DNA from: Theocolax elegans
Lineage: Eukaryota; Arthropoda; Insecta; Hymenoptera; Cerocephalidae
NCBI GenBank assembly: GCA_026168455.1
Contig: CM047428.1
Coordinates: forward strand, 40,625,513-40,689,512
Length of the DNA stretch: 64,000 nt
Direction: 5' to 3'
Shown piece after piece: positions 31,665-42,946 of the stretch; positions within the stretch are counted from its first letter, which is position 1, and each line of letters starts with the position of its first letter. The notes under the pieces were generated by a model. It had not been told where the DNA came from and did not search any database. It saw nothing but the letters and a program-made list of their open reading frames with translations. Both the position numbers and the translations under genes were made by a program.

Positions 31665-34600
31665 GGACCGATAGGGCGTTACCAAGTTACTGTTTCCCAG
31701 AGGTAAATTTAGAAGTAAGGGTGGGGGAGAATATTGATAGGATCAATATAGAGGGTGTGTCTCCCAAAGTAAATGTAGGGAAGTTAGATAGGTCTAAGGG
31801 TGCGATTCCAAGATCTAAGGGTAATTTACGGTCGATCAGTAGGGACGATCCAGAAAATGATTCAGGAGTTAGAATAATTGAGGATAAGTTATTAAAGGGA
31901 GCAAAGCGAATAGATATTGAATTGTTAGCCAAAAAGGGGAAAGTTGATCGTGGCGGGACTCAAGTTAGCGAAGGAAGGTCACAGGATAATCAAGAGATTA
32001 GGGGTTATGATAGATTAAACTTGATTAACAAGGGTGTAGAGTTGCTTTTAGGGGATAATAAAGAAAAAGAAAAGAGTCCAAAGACCTTCCTTGGCAACAG
32101 GGAGACACCAGATCGATCAACTGAACCGAAACAAGGTGTATCAGTATCTAATATAGAAAATAGGCATTATTTGAAAGTTGTTTTAGGAGGACAGGAATAT
32201 AGGGCGTTAATTGATTCTGGTTCCACATTGTCTTTAGTAGGGTCAAGGATAGCTGAACAGTTTAAGGATAGATTAAAGTCCTCTGATGTGGTTATTAAAA
32301 ATGTCAATGGTGGATTAGTGAGGGCGTTAGGGACGTTAGAAATCAATTTAGAGATTGACGGACATGTAGGGAAAATTAATTGCAGGGCATTGAAAGACTT
32401 GGAATCGGATATGATATTAGGGATGGATTTCGGCAAACTTTTTAATTTCGATGATAGATTAGGACAGGATCAGTGGCGTGTTAGGGAAGGTCCTTGGAGG
32501 TCGTATAGTAGTGAGAAAGGGACAAACCATCCTATAATATTCGGGGAATGCGCTGGCATCTCTGAATTACAGGATGAGGAAAGGGACAAAGTGCAAAAAT
32601 TGGTGCACAATTTGCTTCCAGACATAAACGCCGATCGGTTAGGAATGACCGACCTTACTGAACATTCAATTGATGTTCAGGGAGCTCCTCCAATCAAACA
32701 TCGAACACGGCGCATCTCGCCCAAGATGTTGGAGGCAGCTCATGAGGAGGTTAGAAAGATGTTACAGTTGGGAGTTATAGAAAGATCGGCAAGTGACTGG
32801 AGCAGTGCACCAGTTTTAGTACGGAAGTCCGACGGATCAATTAGATTTTGTGTGGACTATAGGGACTTGAACTCGGTCACAAAACGGGATGCGTATCCTT
32901 TGCCACAAATGGATTCGATTCTGGATAAAATTCGCAAGGCCAAGTATATTAGCAAAATCGACTTGAAGCAGGCGTACTTTCAGGTTAAGATGGCGCCTGC
33001 TAGTCGAAAATATACGGCTTTTGCGGTGCCAGGATCGGGTCTATGGCAATTTAAAAGGATGCCATTCGGTTTGACGAATGCACCCATGACCTTCCAGCGG
33101 TTGATCGATGCGATATTCGGTCCGGAATTCGAACCTTTCATTTTCGGATATCTGGACGATATAATCATCGTCACCGAGTCGTTCGAGGAACACTTAAAAT
33201 ATCTGGATTTGGTATTGCGGAAATTATTAGATGCAGGGTTAACGGTGAATAGGGACAAATGCGAATTTTGTTGTAGTAGGGTGACTTATTTAGGTTTTAT
33301 TTTAGATAGGGACGGACTTAGAACAAATCCAGATAAAGTGTCTCCGGTGGTCAATTATCCAGTACCCAGGACAATCAAGGAATTGAGAAGATTCTTTGGT
33401 ATGATCGCCTGGTACTCGCGTTTTATTGAGAATGAGGCCGAATTAAAAATACCATTAGTAAGGTTGTTGCATAAGGGACAAGAATGGATATGGGGGGAGG
33501 AGCAGCAGGAAGCTTTCGATACACTAAAGAGAGCCTTGACTGTTGCACCCGTTCTTGCTCGCCCTGATTTCAGCAAACCGTTCAAAGTGCAGTGTGATGC
33601 AAGTAATTATGCACTGGGAGCGGTGCTGACTCAGGAACAGGAAGACGGGGAGCACCCCATAGTCTACATTAGTAGGGTTTTGTCGGCCGCGGAAAGGAAT
33701 TATTCCACAACGGAAAAGGAATGTTTGGCGTTAATTTGGGCTATAAAGAAGTTGAGGCCATATTTAGAGGGATATCCATTTACCGCAATCACGGATCATA
33801 GTGCGTTGAAATGGTTGCGGAACCTTAAGGAGCCTACTGGTCGTCTCGCTCGGTGGGCTATAGAGATGCAACAATGGGACTTTGAGATAGTCCATAGAAA
33901 AGGATCTCTCAATCAAGTCCCAGATGCACTCTCTAGAATGTATCCGGGTGAGGTCGATACAGTGGCTGCTTTTCAGGAGATTAGGGACACTTGGTATTTA
34001 AATATGCTCAAGAACGTCGAGCAATTTCCTAACCGTTACCAGCAATGGAGAGTAGAAAACGGCCTATTATATAGGTACCGAAACGATCCATTGTTGGACC
34101 CGGTCACAAATAGGGACGAAGATTGGAGATTAGTGGTCCCAGAGGAACAGCGAGAGCGAGTAATAAGGGATGCGCATTGCGAAACCTCGGCGGGTCACTT
34201 AGGGGTAGAAAAGACGTATGACAGGGTTATTAGGGACTATTATTGGAGAGGAGTATGGTACGATGTTAATAGATTCGTAGTAGGGTGTGATGTTTGTCAG
34301 AGATATAAGGTATCCCAGTTAGGCCCACAAGGATTGCTTAGTAGTAGGGTGATTGAGAGACCTTGGGTAGTGGTGGCAGCGGATATGATGGAGTTTCCAC
34401 CTAGTAAGAGTCAGTGTAAATACTTGTTAGTTTTCCAAGATTTATTTACTCGGTGGATAGAGTTGAAACCGTTAAGAACCGCGGATGGTAAATCAGTAGC
34501 AAAAGCATTTGAGGAATTGATCTTATTTAGGTGGGAGACTCCTGACTATTTGCTTACTGACAATGGTAAAGAGTTTGAGAATAAATTTTTAAATGATGTC

Positions 34601-35260
34601 TTAGCGGAATATGGGGTTAAACATGTCACCACTCCACCCTACCATCCTCAAGCAAACGCTGTAGAACGGAGCAATCGTACGTTGAAAACTATGATTGCGG
34701 CGTTTGTTAAGAACGATCACAGGACCTGGGATCAACACCTTAGTGAATTTAGGCATGCGATAAATACCGCGATTCAATCGTCTTTAAAAGTATCACCCGC
34801 ATTCCTGAATTATGGGAGACACCCCAGACCTGTTAAAAGTTTACGTAGGGAGGTAGAACCAAGGGAATTAATTCAAAAGGGTGATGAAAAAGCTTGGGCC
34901 GATAGGATACAACGGTTAGATATATTAAGAGATATTGTCACCAAGCATATAGAACAGGCGAAGGAAAAACAAGCTAAGGTATTTAATAAGGGTAGGAGGG
35001 ACGTCAGATTTTTCCCGGGAGATAGGGTACTTTGTAGGACTCATTATTTGTCTAACGCCGCGAATAGGTTTTCGGCAAAACTGTGTCCTAAATACGAAGG
35101 ACCTTATACCATATTAGAAGTATTATCGCCCACCGTGTATATTATTGATAGGACTGATAAGTCCAAAGGGAAAATTAATAAGGTGCATGTAAAGGATCTG
35201 ATCAGGTATATTCCACCACGGGGAGTGAAGGGTAGTAAGGACTATAAGGTAGCAGGGTAA
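31598..35260 (+). CDS. pol: Gypsy B Pol: protease, RT, RNase H, integrase
   Basis: The -1 frame relative to gag, expected as a Gag-Pol fusion. Counting from the GTG at 31721: protease LIDSGSTLSLVG near residue 165; RT with FVDYRDLN and YLDDIIIVTE near 477; RNase H with QCDASNYALGAVL and TEKECLALIWAIKKL; integrase zinc region HCETSAGHLG with CDVC. The triad is Asp in AADMMEF (about 888), Asp in LLTDNGKEFEN and Glu in NAVERSNR; then GPYTILEV of the GPY/F module. All catalytic residues seen are present. Unlike elements A and C there is no AT-hook tail. It directs reverse transcription and integration. Confidence 0.93.
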   Translation, partial: GDVGKRQIGSSERSPDSRNTAVGTDRALPSYCFPEVNLEVRVGENIDRINIEGVSPKVNVGKLDRSKGAIPRSKGNLRSISRDDPENDSGVRIIEDKLLKGAKRIDIELLAKKGKVDRGGTQVSEGRSQDNQEIRGYDRLNLINKGVELLLGDNKEKEKSPKTFLGNRETPDRSTEPKQGVSVSNIENRHYLKVVLGGQEYRALIDSGSTLSLVGSRIAEQFKDRLKSSDVVIKNVNGGLVRALGTLEINLEIDGHVGKINCRALKDLESDMILGMDFGKLFNFDDRLGQDQWRVREGPWRSYSSEKGTNHPIIFGECAGISELQDEERDKVQKLVHNLLPDINADRLGMTDLTEHSIDVQGAPPIKHRTRRISPKMLEAAHEEVRKMLQLGVIERSASDWSSAPVLVRKSDGSIRFCVDYRDLNSVTKRDAYPLPQMDSILDKIRKAKYISKIDLKQAYFQVKMAPASRKYTAFAVPGSGLWQFKRMPFGLTNAPMTFQRLIDAIFGPEFEPFIFGYLDDIIIVTESFEEHLKYLDLVLRKLLDAGLTVNRDKCEFCCSRVTYLGFILDRDGLRTNPDKVSPVVNYPVPRTIKELRRFFGMIAWYSRFIENEAELKIPLVRLLHKGQEWIWGEEQQEAFDTLKRALTVAPVLARPDFSKPFKVQCDASNYALGAVLTQEQEDGEHPIVYISRVLSAAERNYSTTEKECLALIWAIKKLRPYLEGYPFTAITDHSALKWLRNLKEPTGRLARWAIEMQQWDFEIVHRKGSLNQVPDALSRMYPGEVDTVAAFQEIRDTWYLNMLKNVEQFPNRYQQWRVENGLLYRYRNDPLLDPVTNRDEDWRLVVPEEQRERVIRDAHCETSAGHLGVEKTYDRVIRDYYWRGVWYDVNRFVVGCDVCQRYKVSQLGPQGLLSSRVIERPWVVVAADMMEFPPSKSQCKYLLVFQDLFTRWIELKPLRTADGKSVAKAFEELILFRWETPDYLLTDNGKEFENKFLNDVLAEYGVKHVTTPPYHPQANAVERSNRTLKTMIAAFVKNDHRTWDQHLSEFRHAINTAIQSSLKVSPAFLNYGRHPRPVKSLRREVEPRELIQKGDEKAWADRIQRLDILRDIVTKHIEQAKEKQAKVFNKGRRDVRFFPGDRVLCRTHYLSNAANRFSAKLCPKYEGPYTILEVLSPTVYIIDRTDKSKGKINKVHVKDLIRYIPPRGVKGSKDYKVAG
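31607..31669 (+). promoter_or_regulatory. -1 ribosomal frameshift signal with pseudoknot, gypsy B
   Basis: GGGAAAC (31607-31613) is in gag phase as TTG-GGA-AAC. After a six-base spacer, 31620-31631 pairs with 31641-31651 in eleven base pairs with one bulged T (31628) and one G-T pair. The nine-base loop contains GGTCCC (31635-31640), which is complementary to GGGACC (31664-31669). This gives an H-type pseudoknot with a twelve-base linker. The gag stop (31662-31664) lies at its edge. The -1 frame is open from 31598 to 35260. Same heptamer type as known retroviral gag-pro sites. Confidence 0.85.
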
Positions 35261-35481
35261 TTAGTAGAGGTATCCTTACTAAAAGTAGGGATGGTTTAGA
35301 AAACCAAGGAAGAAAGGGGATTAATGACTGGAGCAGGATGAATTATAAGAAGTTCGCGTAAGTTTTTTTTTATTATTATTACCGTATATTTTTTTTTATG
35401 TGTTGGGGTGTCACGTTATCCCGGGAGTTTATGAAGGTAGTATTTTAAGGAATAAACTATCCTTACCAGGGTAAGTAAAGT

Positions 35482-35492
35482 TTAGGGGGGGG
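35482..35492 (+). promoter_or_regulatory. Gypsy B polypurine tract
   Basis: A run of A and eight G residues lies three bases before the 3' LTR, the plus-strand primer site. Confidence 0.8.
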
Positions 35493-35495
35493 TAA

Positions 35496-36918
35496 TGTGA
35501 TGTAGCGAAATCACTGGGCGTCGCCTGGAGAGTCGTTGCTGGTGCGTGTACGTGCGCGCACCACTCCGCGGTAGTACCCGGGTACTACTCCCGCCGGTGG
35601 GGATCGCGCACACCCGGGGAAACGGTCGCGAGGCACGTTGTTTACGTGCCGGCCCGCGCTCAGTTGTCGCCATCTTGAATCGATCTAGATTCAAGCGCGC
35701 GCACACTGAACACGCGGTCCGCGCTCGTATCGATACGGGGATCGCGCGCATATAGTATAGGGAATTTGGAACGCGGATAGTGGGGGAACATGTGTATAAG
35801 AGTACGGAGATAAATGTATATTTGAATTTAGCGCTATTAACTAGAGAATAATTTAGTGATCTATTGAACCAATCAATAGATGACTTTATTAGAGAATAAG
35901 ACTTCCGTATGGGTAAATATAACAGCATATTACGTTATATGACTGTAATTACCTTAAATACGGAAAGTCGAAATACTAGTTGGGACAATGATAACTTATG
36001 CAAATTAGTTGTCATTTTTATTTATAGTGGGGTAAATACGGGTAGCTTTATTACACCTGTGACGGATACGGAAGGGTTGGAGAAATATAATATTGCCGTA
36101 TCCCTCGCAGGTAACGAGAGAGAGAACAGATAGGGATATTAGGAGATTGAGGGAGATAGAAAATCGGGGAAGAAGTTTGGTGTGACTCGGAAAAACGGAT
36201 CATCGCCATTCTGATCCTACCGATCGTACAGTGTTGTATTCTGATTTTATCGATCTTAAATCATAGTATTATTTTCGGCATTATACCAATCAGGAGATTT
36301 TTCAGGGTGATTTATCAGAAATATTCAGCAGGTTTTGAGGAGAATAATCATATATATATATAAGGAGGAATTGAGGAAAATTATCTAATTTAAAATATAA
36401 ATAAATCAGGAGGAAACAACGAACCACCGCACAAATCAGATAATTATATATATCTATCCATAATATATTGGACTGAGTATTATTTTCTAATTAATTACGA
36501 TATATATATATATTGGTGAGTTATTTTCATTATTAAAATAATAACTGATTTATTTAGTGGGGACAATAAGGATAAACTCAGTGCGCGTTTTTTTCTTATT
36601 AAATTAAATTATTTATTTAATTAATTATAAAGTAACGTTCTCTCTCTCGTGGTTAGTGGTGCCACGGGATCTATTATTAGATCCCGTAATATAATTAGTT
36701 ATATCTAAATTTTGTTAAGGGTGTTAATATTCGTTACGCGGTTTAATAGTTATCCGGAACTATTATTTTATTCAACGGAACTTCCTCTGGGTGAGTCCAC
36801 CGGGTAATCAGGACTAATAAACTAATAATTGTTTTTCTTTTCGATGATGTTGGGAATCCGGATATAATTTTACTTACATATTAATTTTTATGTTATTTAA
36901 ATTAATACCAGCATCACA
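35496..36918 (+). repeat. Gypsy B 3' LTR
   Basis: Copy of the 5' LTR, shorter by two bases in the AT run near 36352. It ends CATCACA followed by the target copy ACAT. Confidence 0.92.
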
Positions 36919-36922
36919 ACAT

Positions 36923-37959
36923 TATTGATTACACATATGGAGTAAAAAAAAATGAAAATTATGTATGTATTAAATTATGTATAACATATCTTAAATTATG
37001 TATTATTATTTATCAATTAAATGGTATAAAAAATTTTATGTGTGTGTGTGTGTGCACAAATGGTTAAATAAAAATGAAAAAAAGTAAGTAAGTATTTTTT
37101 ATAAATGCAATTACATTATGTTGGATATTTAAAGTAAGTGAATATAATATGATAACACACCCAACGAGTCAATTTTAATACGTGACTATTTATGTGTTTA
37201 TTTTTAATAAATTATACATTTCATAATTTAAGTAAATAGTACATGTAATTTAAATATTAAATTAATAATTTGTACATTTTTAATTTGCAATAGTATTTGT
37301 AACCTATAATGACAGCATGATAGGAAAATTAATTGACTTTTTTATCATCGGACAACAACGTTTCGTCGAAATCATCTACAACTAATTAAATATTATAAAT
37401 TAATTTATATTAGCAAAAATATGATAGAAATATGTATAATAAATTACCATTTTTAAAGAACCAGACAGTTGAGTGATAACCAACGTGAAGTTTGTCATTT
37501 ATTAATGAAATTAAGTTTTTTATATCTGAAATAAATACTTTTATTACTAATAAAAAAAACACTAATATTTAATTCTAAAAATTTTACTTTTACCTTCATT
37601 TTTGCTTTTAATGCAAATAATTTTTTTATAGGACTTTATATTTTTGCCCTGTCTGGTACCACGCAATTTATCAATTACTATTAATAAATTAATGATATAA
37701 TTATTAAATATTTGTCATATGTTTAAAATTTTTTTGTACCATAAATTAAACTTAATTGTCTGTACTAACTTACCCATGTTAATTTTTTCAGTTAAAACAA
37801 CACAATAATAAATTATTATTACTATTATCTTATTATAATTAAAATTTTTCCTCAAAAGTGTCCGGCGTCCGGCATCCGGCGTCCGACATTCACCATTGGC
37901 CGTCTTTTTATTATGTTTTGTATATATGCATGTGTATAAGGGTAAGTGTGTTATGGTGA
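36923..37959. other. AT-rich stretch with a short tccgg cluster
   Basis: No gene. A (GT)n run is at about 37040-37053 and a cluster of gtccggc/atccggc words at 37860-37888, comparable with heads of repeat units at 43380 and 45176. Confidence 0.4.
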
Positions 37960-38515
37960 AGAGGTCAGGGTGAGGGTGAGAGTGGAGGGATAGGGATGGG
38001 GTCACCCTGACCATCTGGACATCGTCTCCAGGAAGTGAGAATATTGTTTGCAAATTTATGCAGAGCAGCATGTAGAATTTCCTGTAGACAATGTCAGGAT
38101 AACCTGGAGGTTACCTTGACCACCTGGACATCGTCTTCAGGAAGTGACAATATTTTTTGCAAATTTAAGCAGAAAGGCATGTAGACTTCCCTGCGAACGA
38201 TATCAGGATAACCTGGAGGTTACCCTGACCACCTGGACATCGTCTTCAGGATGTGACAATATTTTTTGCAAATTTAAGCAGAAAGGCATGTAGACTTCCC
38301 TGCGGACGATGTCAGGATAACCTGGAGATTACCCTGACCACCTGGACATCGTCTTCAGGAAGTGAGAATATTGTTTGCAAATTTATGCAGAGCAGCATGT
38401 AGACTTTCCTGTATACGATGTCAGGATAACCTGGAGGTTACCCTGATCACCTGGACATCGTCTTCAGGAAGTGACAATATTTTTTGCAAATTTAAGCATA
38501 AAGGCATGTACACTT
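37960..38515. repeat. 109-base minisatellite, about five copies
   Basis: The word ctggacatcgtc recurs at about 38016, 38123, 38233, 38342 and 38451, with gataacctggaggttaccct in each unit. It is related to the 95-base array at the right window end. A (gtaaaa)n-like run (38520-38640) follows. Confidence 0.85.
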
Positions 38516-38649
38516 AATTTTTTTTTATGTAAAGTATGCAAAAAAATAAGTAAAAAATCGTAAAAAAAAGAAGTAAAAAAAAAGAAAAAAAAAAGTAAAA
38601 AAAGTAAAAAATGTAAGTAAGTAAAAGTAATTAAGCGAAAAAAGTTTAA

Positions 38650-40830
38650 TAAACCCTCATGTACATCCTAAAGATCGAGAACGATTTTTTCTTAGATTAT
38701 TGTTACTTCATGTACGTGGGGCCGAATCTTTTGAAGATATACGCTCATACGAAGGCGTTGTTTATGATACATTTTATGAAGCATGTATAGTTAGAGGTTT
38801 AATCATTACTGATAATGAATGGGATAAATGTTTAGAAGAAAATTGTAATTTTCAATTTCCATAGGCACTATGTGAACTTTTCGCTTTCATTGTATCATTT
38901 GATCACAATTTTGATGCCTTGAAACTTTATAATAAGTACACCGAAAAATTCTTGGGGTACCCGATGGCCAACTACATTATTCGTACGTTCGTGCGATGTT
39001 TAGGACGGCTGTTGCCCCAAAATGGTATAAGAACTGTTCAAAAGTGGCGCTGTAGTCGCAAAACAAAACACTTTTTCGTCATTTAGGATAGCAGAGCTCC
39101 CAAACCTAGGAGAGCTGCTGTACTAAAGGTAAAGTACTGTATTTGTCCTTCACATAAGTACAGAGGGTGCCCCAAGAATTTCTCGGTGTATAAAGATCAT
39201 TTCTTTGATCCTAAATTACCTGAAATTTTAGGAAAACAAAAGGCTTTAAAAATTATAGACAACGTTTTATCAAAACATAATTTAACATTGCAACAATTTA
39301 ATTTACCTAATATTGATAATATTGATAATGAAAATCACAATGATATGTTTTATAATGATATTATTGCAAATGAAGATAATGACATAGAAATATTGTTAAA
39401 ATCTTTAACATTGGAATAAAAAACAATATTTGATACAATAGTAGAAGCAGTTTACGATAATAAAAAAGAAAATTTATATATTATAGATGGTCCTGGTGGT
39501 AGTGGAAAAAGTTATTTATTAAATGCTATTATAAAATTTGTGAAATTAAACAAAATACCAGAGTTAGCAGTTGCTTGGACTGGTATTGCAGCAAATTTAT
39601 TAATAGGTGGTAAATCTATCCATTCAACATTTAAAATACCATTTAATTTAAACGAACAATCAACATGCAACATTTCACCAAATTCACAAATAGGTCAAAT
39701 TTTAAAAAATATTAAATTAATAATTTGGGATGAAATATCAATGACTTGTAAATATGCATTAGAAGCTATAGATATTTTTTTCAGAGATTTATGTCGAAAT
39801 AATAAACCGTTTGGTGGTAAAATATTTTTAACATCTGCAGATTTTCGACAAACACTTCCTATAGTTCGATACGGAAATAGAACTCAAATATTAGAATCAT
39901 GTGTAAAAAGTAGTTCTTTATGGCAATTATTTCAAAAACTTACATTAAATAATAATTTAAGATTGGTCAATTCAAACAGTATGTTTAAAACGTGGTTATT
40001 AAATATTGGAGAAAATAAAAATATTACAAAATTTGAAATTGATAATAACGTTATAAAAATTCCTTCAGAATTTATTACATTTAATAATTTGATAGATGAT
40101 ATTTTTGGTAATAAAATAAATATTGATGATTTACATACTCTTAAAGACAAAGTAATTCTTTCACCTATAAATAGTGATGTTTTAGCGATTAATAACGAAA
40201 TAATTAAAAGAATTGAAGGTGAGGGTAAGATATATTTAAGCATTGATAGTATTACTAATGATGAAAATAATAAGTTGGATGAAACAATAACAATAGATTT
40301 TATAAATTCATTAATACCAAATGGTTTACAACCGCATAAATTAGTATTCAAAAAAGGAATGATCGTTATGTTACGTAGGAATTTGCATTTAGATGGAGGT
40401 TTATGTAATGGTACCAGGCTCATGATTACAGAATTAAAACAGTACACTATATATGGAGAAATTATAACAGGTAAAAATTCAGGACAAATTGTGATGATTC
40501 CAAGAATAGATTTATGTCCATCAATGGATGATATACCTTTCAATATGGTTAGACGACAATTTCCTATTAGACCAAGTTTCGCTATGACCATAAATAAAGC
40601 ACATGGTCAATCATTTAAAAAAGTAGTTCTATATTTACCAAGACCTGTATATAGTCATGGTCAATTATATGTTGCATTATCAAGAGTTACAGATGAAAAA
40701 ATCTAAAAATAAAATTTTCGAAATCGTCAATAATACTCACTAATACAGAAGGAGATATACTTAATATAAATGAGAGTAATTTAAATAATAATGTAATAAT
40801 ATGTACAACGAATATAGTTTTTTCTGAAGT
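38650..40830 (+). pseudogene. Helitron 3 helicase (PIF1-type), broken
   Basis: Homologous to Helitron 2 from HPKDREQF-like residues to the C-terminus. Stops replace conserved residues in FQFP-x-ALCELFAF (38862) and after SLTLE (39419), a MITE interrupts 38939-39188, and another stop follows YVALSRVTDEKI (40706). The longest frame, 39540-40706, reads AWTGIAANLL, Walker B IIWDEISM, ADFRQTLPIVRYGNR, RPSFAMTINKAHGQSF and YVALSRV. Walker A GPGGSGKSYLL lies just upstream (about 39488) in the same frame. In Helitron 2 the motif before DFRQ has Gly; here it is Ala. The tail TTNIVFSEVFDT continues after the last stop. Confidence 0.85.
38939..39188. mobile_element. 250-bp TA-flanked MITE
   Basis: The inverted ends start CACCGAAAAATTCTTGGGG, about 24 bases with two or three mismatches, and TA flanks both sides (38937-38938, 39189-39190). 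It splits the Helitron 3 frame between LYNKY and KDHFFDPKLPE, which are adjacent in Helitron 2. Mariner-type, but with ends different from the CAGGGTGTCC family. Confidence 0.88.
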
Positions 40831-41050
40831 GTTTGATACTAAAATAGTTTTTTTTTTATTTTTAAAAATCAATTTAAGGTCGACTTATTAGGCAAACGAA
40901 TTATAAAATAATAAGATATAAACATCAGACAAAATTTGTAGATAAAATTACGTATAATAAAGAATATTTTTCAAGTATACATTATATTTACATCAAGCAA
41001 CATTTCAATATATCATTACTTAAGAAATAAACAAATATTAAAATATTAGT

Positions 41051-41510
41051 TGTCTGCATTAAGCGACATTTTATTGGCAAAATTACTTATGAAATATATA
41101 TATTTTAAAATAATCAACTATCTGCATCAAGCGACATTTTTTTACTAATATACTGAAGAAATAAACAAATTTAAAATTCATTGTCTGCATCGAGCGACAT
41201 TTTTTCACTAAAATACTGAAGAAATAAACAAATTTAAAATTCATTGTCTGCATCAAGCGACATTTTTTTACTAAAATACTGAAGAAATAAACAAATTTAA
41301 AATTCATTGTCTGCATCAAGAGACATTTTTTTACTAAAATACTGAAGAAATAAACAAATTTAAAATTCATTGTCTGCATCAAACGACATTTTATTGACAA
41401 AATTATTTTTTAAAATATACAAATTTTAAAATAATAATTGTCTAATATAGCATGAATTAAATATCAATTAAAATATTTTGATAATACTTGTTAGAATACA
41501 TTGTCTGCAA
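41051..41510 (+). repeat. Helitron 3 tail minisatellite, 63-base unit
   Basis: Tandem copies at 41182, 41245, 41308 and 41371 are almost identical; outer copies are diverged. The core is tgtctgcatcaagcgacatt. A 21-residue repeat open on the minus strand is a by-product of the 63-base unit. Confidence 0.9.
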
Positions 41511-41682
41511 AAAGTGATATTATTTTAGAACTTTGTTTAGATATTAATGAAACAAAAAATTACAAAATATATAAAATAAAGACGAATATACGAGATGCCA
41601 TATTATATTATTTATTTTATTTTTAATGCAGCCATATTGGAACGTATATTTTTATCAATTTTAAAATATTTACGTATTATAC

Positions 41683-42946
41683 TGTGACGTGTGATAAACA
41701 CACGCACTAGTATTGCGTAAAATTATTTTATAAATTGTTAATATTATATAATAGTAATAAGTACGTAGTATATTAAGATTGCTTCGCGATAGACACGTGC
41801 CGTTAAACGCGAGTTCAACAACCGCGCTATAAATAGATTAGAGTCATTGACCGCCTCCCCACTACTGTGCCTACTCGCCAGTTCATTGACCTCGTCCGGA
41901 GTGGGGAGACAGGCGTTATACGCATGCGCGCCCTCGTAGAATCGGGTATATAAGGCGCACCGAAACCACCAGTAGTCAGTCTGCAACTGGACGACAGATC
42001 GGACTGGCCGTGAGCACACAACCAGCCCGTTTCTCCGACCTAGTGCAGCAACCGTGGATACGTTCGTGAGCACACGTTCGTAAACACGGTTACCGTATAC
42101 CGTACCGACCGTCACCGTAACCGCATCCTACCGTAGGCACCTCGTGAGCACACGTGGTGTCTAATCCTGTCCGTATCCTCGTGAGCACACGTGGTGTCTA
42201 ATCCTGTCCGTATCCTCGTGAGCACACGTGGATTATCCCGACCGCACCCGCACCCTCGTGAGCACACGTGGGTTATCCTGACCGTATCCTCGTGAGCACA
42301 CGTGGATTATCCCGACCGCACCCTCGTGAGCACACGTGGGTTATCCTGACCGTATCCTCGTGAGCACACGTGGATTATCCCGACCGTATCTTCGTGAGCA
42401 CACGTAGATTATCCTGACCGTATCCTCGTGAGCACACGTGGATTATCCCGACCGTATCTTCGTGAGAACACGTAGATTATCCCGACCGCATCCTCGTGAG
42501 CACACGTGGACTATCCTGACCGCACCCTCGTGAGCACACGTGGGTTATCCCGACCGTATCCTCGTGAGCACACGTGAATTATCCCGACCGCCCCTCCGTG
42601 AATATACATACTAGCCCGAACCGTGCTACCGTGCGAGCATACACGATACCCGTTAGTCGCGTCCGTTTAGGAAACTAGTTATAAGATAGCACTGTAAAGT
42701 TCGTAGATCGCGTAATAATTAAGTATTTTGTCTTGTTTTGATTACAGACTAATTAGCTATTTCACCCGACCAAGACCAGGCGGGCTGGCAACATTTACAC
42801 TATATCTTTGTTTATTTTTTTACATATCTGTACATAGTCTTAATAATAATTAACCTTTATTATAAATAGTGGTACTTTATTTCAAATTCCTTAAAACCTG
42901 AATCCTGGAATCTGAGCAAGGTCCGGCAAAGATTCACTCCGTTACA
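41683..42946. repeat. Solo LTR of a fourth LTR family (1264 bp)
   Basis: Begins TGTGACGTGTG and ends CTCCGTTACA, the end type seen in elements A-C, and is flanked by ATAC on both sides (41679-41682 and 42947-42950). No gag or pol is attached, as after LTR-LTR recombination. It contains a TATA box (TATATAAG, 41947-41954) with TCAGTC 29 bases downstream (41976-41981), an insect-type initiator, followed by a 13-copy minisatellite. It sits in the Helitron 3 tail. Plus orientation is suggested by the TATA box. Confidence 0.85.
42140..42600. repeat. E-box minisatellite inside the solo LTR
   Basis: Thirteen copies of a 33-41 base unit with core CGTGAGCACACGTGG. Eleven contain the palindrome CACGTG and two have CACGTA. 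Each core can also form a short CGTG/CACG hairpin. CACGTG is a binding site of many bHLH factors; no function is shown here. Confidence 0.9.

Larger units (their letters stand above)
26760..36918 (+). mobile_element. Complete Ty3/gypsy element B
   Basis: Two LTRs of 1425 and 1423 bases enclose PBS, gag, pol and PPT in order. The target duplication is ACAT on both sides (26756-26759 and 36919-36922). The LTRs differ, as far as I could compare, by one substitution (27589-27592 region) and one two-base difference in an AT run, so insertion is recent. Gag and Pol frames are intact and linked by a frameshift signal. No envelope gene lies after pol. It is a candidate active autonomous retrotransposon. 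Confidence 0.93.

Noticed and set aside
35261..35495. Possible envelope gene after pol in gypsy B
   Set aside because: Only about 235 bases before the LTR, without an ORF; the same is true for element C.
41083..41400. 21-residue repeat protein on the minus strand
   Set aside because: Produced by the 63-base minisatellite without stops; no start context or conserved domain.
41182..41400. CRISPR-like regular repeats
   Set aside because: Tandem repeats without unique spacers, in a eukaryotic transposon tail, with no cas genes.
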